Numbered from the stretch's first letter, positions 7,975-17,819 are shown. The stretch: 64,000 nt of DNA from Deltaproteobacteria bacterium (GCA_016927065.1 JAFGNJ010000004.1:1-64000); one strand, 5' to 3'. A program made the numbers and translations. Notes: generated by a model not told the origin, from the sequence alone.

Positions 7975-9036
7975 ATGAGGATCTTTGTTACCGACTGCGA
8001 AGGACCGATCTCCAAGAACGATAACGCCATGGAGCTCACCGCCCATTTCGTCCCTCAGGGGAAAAATTTCTTCGCCCTGCTGAGCAAGTACGACGACTAC
8101 CTAGCATACGTGGAGAAGCGGCCCGGGTACAAAGCCGGCGATACCCTGCGTCTGATCCTCCCCTTCCTCAAGGCCTTCGGCGCGACGGACGAGCGGACCG
8201 AGGAGTTCTCCCGTGCGCACATCCTCTTGATGCCCGGCGCCGAGGATACCCTCAAATTCATCAGGGGGATGATGCCCGCCTTTATCATCAGCACCAGCTA
8301 TGAGCCCTATATCAAGGCCCTCTGTGCGGTCATCAATTTCCCTTTCGAGGCGGCATACAGCACCGCACTTGTGCTCGACCGATACCCCCTTGTGCAGGAG
8401 GAAGAAAGATACCTGCGGGAGGTGGCTGGAGAGATCGCCCATATGCCGATGATCGAATGGGGAAAAGGGGCCTCGGGACTGGCGGATCTCTCCTCACAAG
8501 GGAAAAAGGTGGTCCAGCGGCTCAACCAGGTCTTCTGGGAAGAGTTGGCCGGGATGCAGATCGGGAGGGTCTTAGAGGAGGTGGACCCCATCGGAGGTGA
8601 GGGGAAGGCGCAGGCCGTGCGCACAACCTTACAGCGAAGCGGCGCGGATATCTCCGAGGTTATGTACGTGGGGGACAGTATCACCGACCTCCAAGCCCTG
8701 GAGCTGGTCAAAAAGGGAGGGGGGCTGTCAATCTCCTTTAACGGTAACGCCTATGCCATCCTAGGGGCGCAGGTGGCCTGCCTGGGGAAGGACACGGGGA
8801 TCATCTCCATCACGGCCCAGCTCTTCGCCGCAAGGGGGGCTGAGGGGGTGATTTCTCTCCTGTCACATTGGGATAAAGAAGCGCTGCAATCCGCCGGCAT
8901 AGAAGAAGAGCTATTAACGCATCTCTCCAATGCCGAGATCGGGGAGATCACCTCTGATAATCAGGCCCTTTGGACGGAGAAAAGCCAGCAGTTTCGCAAA
9001 CAAGTGCGAGGGGTCAGCATCGGGTCCCTCGGTTAG
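7975..9036 (+). CDS. HAD-superfamily protein resembling archaeal EhaR-type proteins
   Basis: The protein (353 residues from the ATG at 7975) has HAD-like motifs: DCEGPIS at residues 7-13 in place of DXDXT, ISTSYEPY as motif II, and YVGDSITDLQAL as the acidic motif IV. The Cys-Glu after the first Asp is unusual, since the second Asp of motif I is replaced by Glu. From memory it is most like the archaeal group annotated EhaR, but that name says little about function. A TTG two codons upstream extends the frame. The ATG has a GAAGAGG site seven bases away. It is the third gene of the kinase/formyltransferase operon. Confidence 0.7.
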   Translation: MRIFVTDCEGPISKNDNAMELTAHFVPQGKNFFALLSKYDDYLAYVEKRPGYKAGDTLRLILPFLKAFGATDERTEEFSRAHILLMPGAEDTLKFIRGMMPAFIISTSYEPYIKALCAVINFPFEAAYSTALVLDRYPLVQEEERYLREVAGEIAHMPMIEWGKGASGLADLSSQGKKVVQRLNQVFWEELAGMQIGRVLEEVDPIGGEGKAQAVRTTLQRSGADISEVMYVGDSITDLQALELVKKGGGLSISFNGNAYAILGAQVACLGKDTGIISITAQLFAARGAEGVISLLSHWDKEALQSAGIEEELLTHLSNAEIGEITSDNQALWTEKSQQFRKQVRGVSIGSLG

Positions 9037-9045
9037 AGGAGTATC

Positions 9046-10116
9046 ATGAAAAAAGAGTCTTTGTTTAACCTGCTGTTTTTGGCAGTGGTCATCATGGCCT
9101 TTTATCTCCTGTATCGTATCTTCTCCCCATTTCTCTTGACCCTGGCATGGGCCGTCATCTTGACCATCCTCTTCCACCCGCTTTTTACGCGGCTCAATAA
9201 GGCCTTCAGAAATCAGCGGGGGGCGGCCGCCATCACGATGACCATCATCGTCATCGTCGTCATCATCCTGCCTTCGGGGTTTCTCCTAAACGCCCTCGCC
9301 AGGCAAGTGTTGGATATATACAACTACAGTGAGGAACTCATCAGAGAAGGAAAACATGTGGCCTATATCGAAGGCCTCAAACAGGTGGGCCTCTTCCAGA
9401 GGATGTGGGAGGTATTGGAGCGCAACTTCGATATGTCCCAGGTGAACCTTAAGGAGCTCCTGTTGGATAATCTGAGAAGACTGAGTGTGTATATAGCCGA
9501 GCAGGGTTCTAAGTTCATCAAGGGTTTGTCCACCGGTATCTTTAAATTTTTTCTGATGACCGTGGCGCTCTTTTTTCTCTTCCGAGATGGTGAGCGGTTT
9601 ATAGAGAAGATCAAGGCCCTCATCCCCTTCTCCGCCAAGGAACGGGAGAAGATTCTGCGGAGGATGGTCGATATGATTCACGCCACCATCTACGGAGGCA
9701 TTGTGGTGGCCCTGGTCCAGGGGGGGGTAGGGGGAGTGGGATTTTGGATCGTAGGGCTTCCCGCACCCCTCTTCTGGGGGTCGGTGATGGCCTTCCTCTC
9801 CTTTATCCCCGTTTTAGGTACCTTTCTCGTATGGGTGCCTGCCGTGATAATCCTCTTCGCTCAGGGCGCCTACGTAAAGGCCGTGATCTTGCTCGCATGG
9901 TGTGGACTGCTGGTGAGTCTCTCGGATAATTTCCTCCGCCCCATCCTCATCAGCGGGAGGACCCGTGTTCACACACTGCTGCTCTTCTTCGGCATCTTGG
10001 GGGGACTGAGGGTATTCGGTTTCTTGGGGTTTATCGCGGGACCCCTCGTCATCACTATCTGTTTGGCCATTATCGATATCTACACCACTACCCCCGTACG
10101 TCGGAGCACCCGGTAA
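9046..10116 (+). CDS. AI-2E family (UPF0118) membrane permease
   Basis: This 356-residue polytopic protein matches the AI-2E transporter family. It has two closely spaced N-terminal helices (residues 7-45), a third at about 60-80, a long soluble loop, and a C-terminal block of several helices containing GLPAPLFWGSVMAFLSFIP and the late glycine-rich helices. The family includes autoinducer-2 exporters and Na+(Li+)/H+ antiporters, so the substrate is open. It begins nine bases after the HAD gene with a GAGGAG ribosome binding site, as the likely last gene of the operon. Its stop codon faces the phosphatase gene. Confidence 0.85.
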   Translation: MKKESLFNLLFLAVVIMAFYLLYRIFSPFLLTLAWAVILTILFHPLFTRLNKAFRNQRGAAAITMTIIVIVVIILPSGFLLNALARQVLDIYNYSEELIREGKHVAYIEGLKQVGLFQRMWEVLERNFDMSQVNLKELLLDNLRRLSVYIAEQGSKFIKGLSTGIFKFFLMTVALFFLFRDGERFIEKIKALIPFSAKEREKILRRMVDMIHATIYGGIVVALVQGGVGGVGFWIVGLPAPLFWGSVMAFLSFIPVLGTFLVWVPAVIILFAQGAYVKAVILLAWCGLLVSLSDNFLRPILISGRTRVHTLLLFFGILGGLRVFGFLGFIAGPLVITICLAIIDIYTTTPVRRSTR

Positions 10117-10142
10117 TTAAAACCGCCACAGAGTACCGAGAG

Positions 10143-10826
10143 TTATACGCTGTAGAATCGTTGAGCGGGGAGTTCCAAACAGGTGAGTTTTCCACCGTAG
10201 ACGGCGCCGGTATCAATGCCGATCTTATTTGGTGTATTATACACACGTTGCAGGGGGGTATGCCCGAAGACCACTACCTTGCCGAAATCGTGAGGGGAGA
10301 GAATAAACTCATCCCTGATCCAGACGAGGTCGTGGGGGTCCTGCTCCTCGAGGGGGATACCCTCCCTCAGCCCCGCGTGAACGAAAATGTAGTGTTCCGT
10401 TTCATAATACAAAAGGAGTGACGTGAAAAAATCGAGGTGCTCTTGCGGGAGTTTGAATTCACCTTCCTGGGAATAACTTTTAATGGTGGCACCGCCACCA
10501 TTGTAGAGAAAGAGCTCATAGTTTTTGTCGTTGACTATCCAATCGAGAAACATTGCCTCGTGATTCCCTTTAAGGCAGACCACATGAGGAAAATCCTTGC
10601 GTAACTGGAGGATATAATCCACGACCCCCTTAGGATTTGGGCCGCGGTCGATGTAATCCCCTAAAAAGACCAGGGTGTCCTTTTGTAGGGTAAAGGCGGG
10701 TTTTATCTCCTCCATCAACTGTTCGAGATGTGACAGATTGCCATGGATGTCACCGATGGCAAAGAACTTGTCTGTTCCCCCGTCACCCGCCGCTTTGCGG
10801 CTCCTTGTTACTTTCCCGTTATCCAC
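10143..10826 (-). CDS. PPP-type serine/threonine phosphatase (metallophosphoesterase)
   Basis: The protein carries the full dimetal signature of the PPP/calcineurin-like family: GDIHGN, GDYIDRGPN and GNHEAM, with later His ligands in FVHAGL and FGHTPL. Length (about 227 residues) fits bacterial PrpA/diadenosine-tetraphosphatase-like enzymes, which dephosphorylate proteins or small phosphoesters in the cytoplasm. All possible starts are GTG. The one at 10826 overlaps the HD-protein gene by 19 bases, and others at 10853 and 10856 are possible. It is probably co-transcribed with the HD gene upstream. Confidence 0.85.
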   Translation of the reverse strand: MDNGKVTRSRKAAGDGGTDKFFAIGDIHGNLSHLEQLMEEIKPAFTLQKDTLVFLGDYIDRGPNPKGVVDYILQLRKDFPHVVCLKGNHEAMFLDWIVNDKNYELFLYNGGGATIKSYSQEGEFKLPQEHLDFFTSLLLYYETEHYIFVHAGLREGIPLEEQDPHDLVWIRDEFILSPHDFGKVVVFGHTPLQRVYNTPNKIGIDTGAVYGGKLTCLELPAQRFYSV

Positions 10827-11407
10827 CAGTCCGCGTCTTCTTCTTTGAACCACCACGCAGCCAGATCGGTCTGCATGATGGCCTCAGCAAGTTTCTTGGC
10901 CACTTCTGTCTGTAACCGTTTGGCGTTATTCCGGAGCCACTCATCGGCATAGCGGTTACCCAGGTCTTTGTTCTCTTTGAGTTGCAACAGCAGCGCCAAC
11001 TGGTCGGCATCGTGGGCGAGGAGGGCCTCCGGCGTCTTGTGGGCGTTGAATTCCGCGATTAAGTTTTTAACCTCCTCCGCGAAGGGGAGTCCCGTCGTTA
11101 AATCTGCGGCGGCCCGTTCTTCATCAACGTGGACGTACTTCTTATAGACATAATTTTGATCGCCGGTCCGTGCTTCCGGGAGGTCGTGGAAAAGGCACAT
11201 CCTAACCACTTTGAAGGCATCTACCTTTCCATCCGATTGGGACAATTGGGCCAGGACATATCCGATGAAGGCGGTGCTGAAGAGGTGCTCGGCAACGGAT
11301 TCCTCACCGGTGCCCAGAAAACGGTAGCCGGTTCGAGGGGTCCTCTTCAGCATCCCCATTTCAAAGAGGAGATCAGCAATCCGATTCATTGTGGGGTCAG
11401 AGACCAT
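10808..11407 (-). CDS. HD-domain phosphohydrolase (YfbR/5'-nucleotidase-like)
   Basis: The 199-residue protein has the HD signature spread over ESVAEHLFST, CLFHDLPEARTGD and LLAHDADQLALLL, that is H...HD...D, which binds a divalent metal. Related proteins hydrolyse deoxynucleoside 5'-monophosphates. A second ATG at 11389 is an equally plausible start. It sits upstream of, and overlaps, the phosphatase gene. Confidence 0.83.
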   Translation of the reverse strand: MVSDPTMNRIADLLFEMGMLKRTPRTGYRFLGTGEESVAEHLFSTAFIGYVLAQLSQSDGKVDAFKVVRMCLFHDLPEARTGDQNYVYKKYVHVDEERAAADLTTGLPFAEEVKNLIAEFNAHKTPEALLAHDADQLALLLQLKENKDLGNRYADEWLRNNAKRLQTEVAKKLAEAIMQTDLAAWWFKEEDADWWITGK

Positions 11408-11491
11408 CAGGTTTCAGTACCTATATTCTAAGCATATAATGAAAACATACGGTATTCAAGCCCGGTTATTTGACCAAATACCATCCCTTCT

Positions 11492-11590
11492 CTAATATAC
11501 CCCTCTTATCTCTTCATGAATCCTCCCATTACTGGCGAGGATCTCCTAGCTGTCGATTGCAGGCCCCTCCACCAAAATCCGTCGCCCACT
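11492..11590 (-). pseudogene. Relic of a second suhB-like gene (3' end only)
   Basis: On the minus strand this fragment reads EILASNGRIHEEI, nearly identical to the ETLASNGRIHEEM of the intact suhB 400 bases away. The preceding codons also align with it (VEGPAIDS against RGARLDIYGQ). An in-frame TAG stands where suhB has a Gln codon, and no upstream part of the gene remains. The DNA match to 11933-11982 is strong. This is a decayed tandem duplicate or paralogue. Confidence 0.75.
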
Positions 11591-11733
11591 CCCAAAGGAA
11601 TCTAAAAAAATTTAAGAAATATTCTACATAAGAAATCCACTTATCTCACCTTACCCTAAAAAAGCCGAAATATGTCAAAAGAAAAGCAAGATAGGTCAAG
11701 TTTTTAAAAACAAAAAATGATAAAAGACCCTTT

Positions 11734-11755
11734 GAGAAAAGGGCAGCCTTTTCTC
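11734..11755. terminator. Perfect 9-bp hairpin with a four-base loop
   Basis: GAGAAAAGG and CCTTTTCTC pair perfectly around the loop GCAG. It lies about 150 bases beyond the suhB stop codon in the minus direction. No clean T-run follows on either strand, so termination is plausible but not certain. Confidence 0.4.
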
Positions 11756-11902
11756 TACATAATCTGATCTTCACGAGTTGTTGGTGAGAGGGGTTTTTTC
11801 AGCAGGTTTCGATAGAGCCCTGGGGGGGTTCCAATACTGCACATGGAAGGTACAAACAGTCGTTAGAGGCCGGATAGCAAGGGGACCTTGAGGGCACGTA
11901 GT

Positions 11903-12685
11903 TTATTTCTCTTGCCCCAACATCCTTACCATCTCCTCATGAATCCGCCCATTACTGGCGAGGGTTTCCTGACCGTAAATGTCCAGCCTCGCTCCTCTGA
12001 AATTTGTCGTAACTCCTCCGGCCTCTTCCACGATGAGCTTTCCAGCGGCCACGTCCCATGGATTGAGCTTTAATTCCCAGAACCCGTCAAATCGACCGGC
12101 AGCCACATAACAAAGGTCCAGGGCTGCCGAGCCATCTCTCCTGATGGCCCGGGCCTCCATAATAAAGTTGGCAAAGTGGTTGAGGTTGTTTACCGGACTC
12201 TCCCTGAGGTCATAAGGGAAACCTGTGCAAATGAGGGCATTGGTGAGTTGTTCGGTTGTGGAGACGGTGATCCGCTCACCGTTGAGAAAAGCCCCTCTGC
12301 CCTGTTGGGCGGTGAAAAGTTCATCCAAAAGTGGATCGTATATCGCCCCCAAAACGATCTCCCCCTCCATCTCCACGGCAATGGAAGTGCAGAAGCATGG
12401 ATATCCATGGGCGTAGTTGGTGGTCCCATCCAGGGGGTCGATGATCCACCGAAAGGGGGAGGAACCTCCCGGCATGGGGGTCTCCTCGGTCAAGATGCTG
12501 TGCTCTGGGAAAACGCCTTTAATGATCTCAATGATCCTCCCCTCACATATCCTATCCACCTCAGTGACCAAGTTGATCTCCCCCTTCAGTTCTACCTTCT
12601 TGTCTTTTCCCAACCATTCCTTTTGGATCTTGCCAGATTCTTGGACCGCACGGATGGCTATATCTAGAAGATCATCAAGTTGCAT
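11903..12685 (-). CDS. suhB: Inositol monophosphatase family protein (SuhB)
   Basis: The protein has the Li+-sensitive phosphatase motifs: a Glu in LTEETPMPGG, the metal-binding WIIDPLDGTTNYAHG, and the C-terminal LNPWDVAAGKLIVEEAGG. Members dephosphorylate inositol-1-phosphate, and in proteobacteria SuhB also supports rRNA transcription antitermination. About 260 residues is the usual length. I place the start at 12685 because a GGAGGAG site directly precedes that ATG. The upstream ATG at 12700 would place this site inside the coding region. The gene stands alone, with a decayed copy of its 3' end downstream. Confidence 0.9.
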   Translation of the reverse strand: MQLDDLLDIAIRAVQESGKIQKEWLGKDKKVELKGEINLVTEVDRICEGRIIEIIKGVFPEHSILTEETPMPGGSSPFRWIIDPLDGTTNYAHGYPCFCTSIAVEMEGEIVLGAIYDPLLDELFTAQQGRGAFLNGERITVSTTEQLTNALICTGFPYDLRESPVNNLNHFANFIMEARAIRRDGSAALDLCYVAAGRFDGFWELKLNPWDVAAGKLIVEEAGGVTTNFRGARLDIYGQETLASNGRIHEEMVRMLGQEK

Positions 12686-12778
12686 TGCTCCTCCAAACAC
12701 AATTGCTTAGCTAAATTGAAAAGTGGTCAAAAAAGAGCGTAATGTCCTTTGACCTTTTGCCCCACCCATGGAACTAAA

Positions 12779-12901
12779 AAATCCCCCTTTACCCCCTGAC
12801 CAAAGGGTCACCTTCGGCTTTAGATAAAGGTCCCGCACTGCTATGCAAAAATCAAAGAGGTCGGGATGTATCGCTATGCGATACAGGGGATGGGGGGATT
12901 T
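12779..12901. repeat. MITE-like repeat, copy 2
   Basis: It has the same ends (AAATCCCCC and GGGGGATTT), length and internal dyad TGTATCGC-TAT-GCGATACA as the unit at 3910-4031. The two differ by scattered substitutions. It sits in the intergenic gap between alaS and suhB. Confidence 0.8.
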
Positions 12902-12976
12902 GAAATCTATTTTCTAACTTAAGCTCAAGAGACTTGAGACGGTACGTTGTATGCCAGAAAAAAATACAGAGTCCCC

Positions 12977-15616
12977 TCACGCCTTCTTTTCAACAATTCC
13001 ATAGATCGTCTCCAAGGCTTCGTCCAGTTTGTCAACGTTGGCACTCCCGGTCCGGGCCAGGGTGGAATTCCCACCCCCCTTACCATCTATCACCTCTGCT
13101 ATGCCTCTGATTAGTTCGTCGGCGGGGAATTGATCGGCCCGGTCCTTGGTGACCATGAGGACCAGGGTGATCTTTCCCTCGTGCTCACCCCCAATAAGTA
13201 CAATCCCGGAATCGATCTTATCCTTGATCCCGTCACCCATCTCTCTGAGTCCCTTGTGGTCCACCCCATCGGCCCGAAAGGAGACTACCTTTATCCCCTT
13301 TACCTCTTTAACCTCCGGACCTCCCGTTGTCCCTGCCGTGGCCAGTCTCCGACGCAGAGTCTCGATCTCCCGCTCCAACGTCCGTTGTCCCCCTAAGAGC
13401 TTCTCTACTTTGGATGCGACCTCGCTCGGCCTCGCCTTGAGGAGCCGGGCCGCTTCTGTGAGCTCACGCTCCTGGGATTGAAGATAATCCAAGGCACCCG
13501 CCCCGGTGAAGGCCTCTATCCTTCTCACCCCCGCGGCAACCCCGCTCTCTGAGAGCAATTTAAATATGCCTATCTGGCCGGTCCGTGCCACGTGGGTACC
13601 CCCGCACAGCTCCTGGCTGTACTCCCCGAGGGATAGCATCCGGACCTCCTCGCCGTATTTCTCGCCGAAAAGGGCCGTGGCACCCCGCTCTATAGCCTCA
13701 TCCGTGGCCATGACCTCGGTCAAAACCAGCGTATCCTCCCAAATCCTCTGATTCACCAGCGTCTCGATCTGCTGCAGGGTATCTGCATCGACGGCCTCAT
13801 AGTGAGAAAAATCAAAACGTAACCGTTCCGGCGAAACCAGCGAACCGGCCTGATTGATGTGTCCCCCCACAATTTCCCGGAGGACGGCCTGCAAGATATG
13901 GGTAGCGGTGTGGTTGCGGGCCGTAGCTTGCCTCCGTTCCTCATTCACCTGCAACTGAACCCTGCCTCCAACGTGGACCGTGCCCTCTTTTATTACCCCC
14001 TGATGCACGATGAGTTCAGGGATGGGGCGGATGGTATCACACACTTCGATCAGCACCCCCTCACCCCTGATTACCCCCTGATCACCCACTTGCCCACCCG
14101 TCTCACCATAAAAGGGGGTTTGTGCGGTGATGATCTCCACCTCTTCACTCTGGCGAGCTGATGTTGCGAATTTTTCTTGTGTGATGATCTTTGTTACTTC
14201 GGATCGGGCTTCGAGGGTCTCATAGCCGACAAACTGGGTGACAACTCCTTCGGCAATCAGGTCTTGGTAGAGGGAGGGAAGGCCAGCTCCCATCTCCCCC
14301 TTCCACGCCTCCCGCGCCCGCTTCCGCTGGTTGTGCATGGACTGTTCAAATCCCTCCAAATCGACGGTCATCCCCTCCTCCCTGACGATGTCCTCAGTTA
14401 GGTCGAGGGGGAATCCAAACGTATCATAGAGCTTAAAGGCCACTGCACCGGGCAGAACCTTTTTACCCTTCGTCTTGAGTCCTTCCATCTCTTCCTGCAA
14501 GACCTTGAGCCCATTGTCCAAGGTCTCCGAGAAGCGTTCTTCCTCCCGCTGGAGGATCTGCGTGCAATGCCTTTTCCCCGCCGTGATCTCTGGATAGGCC
14601 TCACCCATGACCGCTGTCACTTGCTCCGCCATGGGGGGAAGGCAGGAACCTTCAATGCCCAGAAGCTTACCATGGCGCAGCGCCCGTCGGATGATCCTCC
14701 GAAGCACATAGCCTTTCCCTTCGTTGGCTGGAAGGACCCCATCGGCGAGGAGAAAGGTTACTGCCCTTGCGTGGTCGGCAATTACCCTGATGGATACATC
14801 CTTCTTTGCATCGGCCCTGTATTGAGCGCCGCTGATCTCCTCAACGCGTCCTATAATGCCTTGGAAGAGGTCGGAATCATAATTATTCTTCACCCCCTGA
14901 ACCACCGCCGTAATCCGCTCAAGCCCCATCCCCGTATCGATGCTCGGCTTGGGGAGTGGGCTCAAGTTGCCATCCTGCTCGCGGTTGTATTGCATAAAAA
15001 CCAAATTCCAGAGCTCCAGAAACCGGTCGCAATCACAACCCACTCCGCAGTCCGGGGAACCACATCCCATATCCTCTCCCTGATCGATGACGATCTCCGA
15101 GCAAGGACCGCAGGGGCCAATATCCCCCATGGCCCAAAAGTTGTCTTTTTCACCCAGACGCACGATCCGTTCCAGGGGCAGACCAATCCGCTCCTGCCAG
15201 ATGCTGGCAGCTTCGTCATCATCCTCGAAGACCGACACCCAGAGCCGCTCCGGCGAAAGGCGGAGGGCCTGAGTAAGAAATTCCCACCCCATCTCAATGG
15301 CTCCCTCCTTGAAGTAGTCGCCGAAGGAAAAATTTCCTAACATCTCGAAGAAGGTATGATGACGAGCGGTCCTCCCCACGTTCTCCATGTCGTTGTGTTT
15401 CCCCCCAGCCCGCAGGCACTTCTGCGCAGAAGTTGCCTTCATGTACTCTCTGGTCTCTTCCTGGAGAAAAACCCGCTTGAACTGGACCATGCCGGCATTG
15501 GTAAAGAGGAGGGTGGGGTCATCATAGGGGACGAGGGGAGAACTCTTGACGATCCGGTGACCCCGTTGATCAAAATACCGTAGAAAGGCGGCCCTGACCT
15601 CTGCCCCGCGCATCAT
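12977..15616 (-). CDS. alaS: Alanyl-tRNA synthetase
   Basis: The 879-residue enzyme charges tRNA-Ala. All parts are present: the class II catalytic domain with LFTNAGMVQFKRVF and the ARHHTFFEMLGNFSFGDYF motif, the tRNA-recognition domain, the editing domain with its zinc site (HTATHILQAV and CGGTH), and the C-terminal coiled coil and DHHA1 oligomerisation domain ending with GGGNSTLARTG. Length equals the usual 875-880 residues. The start lies immediately after the pilT stop codon, so the gene is the tail of the recA-pilT-alaS run. Confidence 0.98.
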   Translation of the reverse strand: MMRGAEVRAAFLRYFDQRGHRIVKSSPLVPYDDPTLLFTNAGMVQFKRVFLQEETREYMKATSAQKCLRAGGKHNDMENVGRTARHHTFFEMLGNFSFGDYFKEGAIEMGWEFLTQALRLSPERLWVSVFEDDDEAASIWQERIGLPLERIVRLGEKDNFWAMGDIGPCGPCSEIVIDQGEDMGCGSPDCGVGCDCDRFLELWNLVFMQYNREQDGNLSPLPKPSIDTGMGLERITAVVQGVKNNYDSDLFQGIIGRVEEISGAQYRADAKKDVSIRVIADHARAVTFLLADGVLPANEGKGYVLRRIIRRALRHGKLLGIEGSCLPPMAEQVTAVMGEAYPEITAGKRHCTQILQREEERFSETLDNGLKVLQEEMEGLKTKGKKVLPGAVAFKLYDTFGFPLDLTEDIVREEGMTVDLEGFEQSMHNQRKRAREAWKGEMGAGLPSLYQDLIAEGVVTQFVGYETLEARSEVTKIITQEKFATSARQSEEVEIITAQTPFYGETGGQVGDQGVIRGEGVLIEVCDTIRPIPELIVHQGVIKEGTVHVGGRVQLQVNEERRQATARNHTATHILQAVLREIVGGHINQAGSLVSPERLRFDFSHYEAVDADTLQQIETLVNQRIWEDTLVLTEVMATDEAIERGATALFGEKYGEEVRMLSLGEYSQELCGGTHVARTGQIGIFKLLSESGVAAGVRRIEAFTGAGALDYLQSQERELTEAARLLKARPSEVASKVEKLLGGQRTLEREIETLRRRLATAGTTGGPEVKEVKGIKVVSFRADGVDHKGLREMGDGIKDKIDSGIVLIGGEHEGKITLVLMVTKDRADQFPADELIRGIAEVIDGKGGGNSTLARTGSANVDKLDEALETIYGIVEKKA

Positions 15617-16774
15617 CTAAAACTTTTCTTCCTCCGGCTCCGCCTCGTCTCCACCTTCATGTGTCACCTTTTCGAACTCTTCCCAGGTCATATCGCTGGT
15701 AGCCAGAATACCTTTAACTCGGAGGGCAAAGTCGTCGGGGTTACTGCTATGGCGCAGGGCCTCCTCGTAGGTGATCAACTCCCTTTTGAGCAGCGACATG
15801 AGAGATTGATCAAAGGTCTGCATGTGGTAGGTGGCGTGCCCTTCAGAGATGGCCTCGTGGATATCTTGGGTCTTATCCTTCTCCACGATGCAGTCCTTGA
15901 TGCGGGCGGTGGAGAGCATAATCTCCACTGCGGGGACCCGTCCCATCCCATCGGCCCGCGGGAGGAGCCGCTGGGAGACGACCCCTTTGAGAATGCCGGC
16001 CAGTTGGAGCCGAATCTGTTTCTGCTGATAGGGGGGATAAACGGCGACGATCCTATTTACTGTCTCAGCGGCATCGAGGGTGTGGAGAGTGCTGAGCACA
16101 AGGTGTCCTGTCTCGGCCGCCAAGATGGCCGTCTCAATGGTCTCAAAATCGCGCATCTCCCCCACGAGGATCACATCCGGGTCCTGGCGCAAGGCCATCT
16201 TCAGGGCCTGGGCGAAGTTGTCGGTATCCGTACCGATCTCCCGCTGGCTAATAATACCTTTTTGGTCGCGATGGAGGAATTCTATAGGATCCTCTATGGT
16301 AATAATATGAGAGCGACGGTAGCTGTTGATATAGTCTATCATGGCCGCCAGTGTGGTCGACTTGCCGCTGCCCGTGGTCCCGGTCAAGATAATCAAACCA
16401 CGTGTCTCCTTGGATATCCGCTCCATCACCTCCACCGGTAGATTGAGTTCATCAAACCCCTTGATCCCGAAGGGGATTACCCTGAGGGCGATGGCGATGG
16501 TTCCCCGCTGCTGAAAGACGTTGACCCGAAACCTCCCGAGCCCAGAGATGCCATACCCCATGTCGAGTTCCATCTCCTGTAGGAACCGCTCCCGCTGACG
16601 CTCACTCATGATCTGATAGGCCGTCTTGGCTATTTCGCTGGCGTCCAGCGCTGAATAATCTTTCAGCGGGACCAACTCCCCGTCAATCCTAAGGACGGGG
16701 GGTTGCCCGACCTTAAAATGGATATCCGAGGCCCGGTTGTTCAGAGCGATAAGTAGTACCTCACTCAGCTCCAT
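15617..16774 (-). CDS. pilT: Type IV pilus retraction ATPase, PilT family
   Basis: This 385-residue secretion-superfamily ATPase powers pilus depolymerisation and twitching. Visible features are the N-terminal [10 protein letters not shown] domain, Walker [11 protein letters not shown] near residue 133, an Asp box, Walker B in [10 protein letters not shown], and the His box [16 protein letters not shown]. The C-terminal tail (about 40 residues, acidic) is longer than in standard PilT, so PilU-type function is also possible. It overlaps recA by 14 bases. No other pilus genes are in the window. Confidence 0.92.
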   Translation of the reverse strand: MELSEVLLIALNNRASDIHFKVGQPPVLRIDGELVPLKDYSALDASEIAKTAYQIMSERQRERFLQEMELDMGYGISGLGRFRVNVFQQRGTIAIALRVIPFGIKGFDELNLPVEVMERISKETRGLIILTGTTGSGKSTTLAAMIDYINSYRRSHIITIEDPIEFLHRDQKGIISQREIGTDTDNFAQALKMALRQDPDVILVGEMRDFETIETAILAAETGHLVLSTLHTLDAAETVNRIVAVYPPYQQKQIRLQLAGILKGVVSQRLLPRADGMGRVPAVEIMLSTARIKDCIVEKDKTQDIHEAISEGHATYHMQTFDQSLMSLLKRELITYEEALRHSSNPDDFALRVKGILATSDMTWEEFEKVTHEGGDEAEPEEEKF

Positions 16775-17789
16775 CCTCCGCCTCCTTGTGTGTTATGGGG
16801 AGTTGGTGGTGCTCCAAGATCTTAGCCACGATCTGATCTTCCATTTCTGAGTTTTCCTTTAAAAAGGTCTTGGCATTCTCCCTCCCCTGACCGATCCTGG
16901 TATCGCCGTAGGAGTACCACGTACCTACCTTTTCCAGGATATTGAGTTCTGTAGCGACGTCCACGATTTCCCCCTCGCGGGAAATTCCCTCCCCATAGAC
17001 GATATCGAACTGCACTTCCTTAAAAGGAGGGGCCACTTTATTCTTCACCACCCGCACCCTGGTCCGGTTCCCCACCGCATCCTGCCCCTGCTTAATAGTG
17101 GCTATCCGCCTGATATCCAGCCTTACCGAGGAATAGAACTTCAAGGCGTTCCCCCCCGGCGTGGTCTCCGGATTACCGAACATCACCCCGATCTTCATTC
17201 GTATCTGATTGATGAAGACCACAATGGCCTTTGATCTGTTGATGGTGGCCGCCAGCTTCCGTAGGGCCTGGGACATGAGCCTCGCCTGTAGGCCCACATG
17301 GGTATCCCCCATCTCCCCTTCAATCTCCGCCCGTGGTACCAGGGCCGCCACCGAATCGATGACTATCACATCCACAGCGCCGCTGCGTACAAGGATCTCC
17401 GCGATCTCCAGGGCCTGCTCCCCGGTGTCTGGCTGGGACAGGAGAAGATCCGCCACCTTCACCCCCAGCCGCTCGGCATAGTTGAGGTCAAGGGCGTGCT
17501 CGGCATCGATAAAGGCGGCCACACCGCTCTTTTGCGCCTCCGCCACCACATGCAGGGCCAACGTGGTCTTACCTGAGGACTCGGGACCAAAGATCTCCAC
17601 CACCCTCCCGCGCGGAAGGCCCCCTACCCCGAGGGCCAGATCCAAGCCCAGAGAGCCGGTGTGGATGCTTTGAATCTCTGTCGGTCTGACCTCAGCTCCG
17701 AGGCGCATGATGGCCCCCTTGCCGAACTGCTTCTCAATCTGGGTGAGGGCCACGCTGACCGCCTTGTCCTTTTCTTTATCCAATTCCAT
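16761..17789 (-). CDS. recA: Recombinase RecA
   Basis: The 342-residue protein catalyses homologous strand exchange and LexA autocleavage. It has Walker [11 protein letters not shown] near residue 70, the conserved [19 protein letters not shown] Walker B region, and the L2 loop [19 protein letters not shown]. Length and order are standard. GGAGG precedes the ATG. A perfect inverted repeat 31 bases upstream may be a regulatory operator. It is followed by, and overlaps, pilT. Confidence 0.98.
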   Translation of the reverse strand: MELDKEKDKAVSVALTQIEKQFGKGAIMRLGAEVRPTEIQSIHTGSLGLDLALGVGGLPRGRVVEIFGPESSGKTTLALHVVAEAQKSGVAAFIDAEHALDLNYAERLGVKVADLLLSQPDTGEQALEIAEILVRSGAVDVIVIDSVAALVPRAEIEGEMGDTHVGLQARLMSQALRKLAATINRSKAIVVFINQIRMKIGVMFGNPETTPGGNALKFYSSVRLDIRRIATIKQGQDAVGNRTRVRVVKNKVAPPFKEVQFDIVYGEGISREGEIVDVATELNILEKVGTWYSYGDTRIGQGRENAKTFLKENSEMEDQIVAKILEHHQLPITHKEAEDGAE

Positions 17790-17819
17790 AGTTATCCTCC
17801 CTGGTCGTCAAATCCTCTG

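Larger units (their letters stand above)
11408..11902. other. Gene-poor stretch with a suhB relic and a strong hairpin
   Basis: Nearly 500 bases between the HD gene and suhB carry no intact reading frame. They hold the decayed suhB-like fragment (11492-11590) and a perfect hairpin (11734-11755). The part between is AT-rich and likely includes the promoter of the HD/phosphatase pair. Confidence 0.6.
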
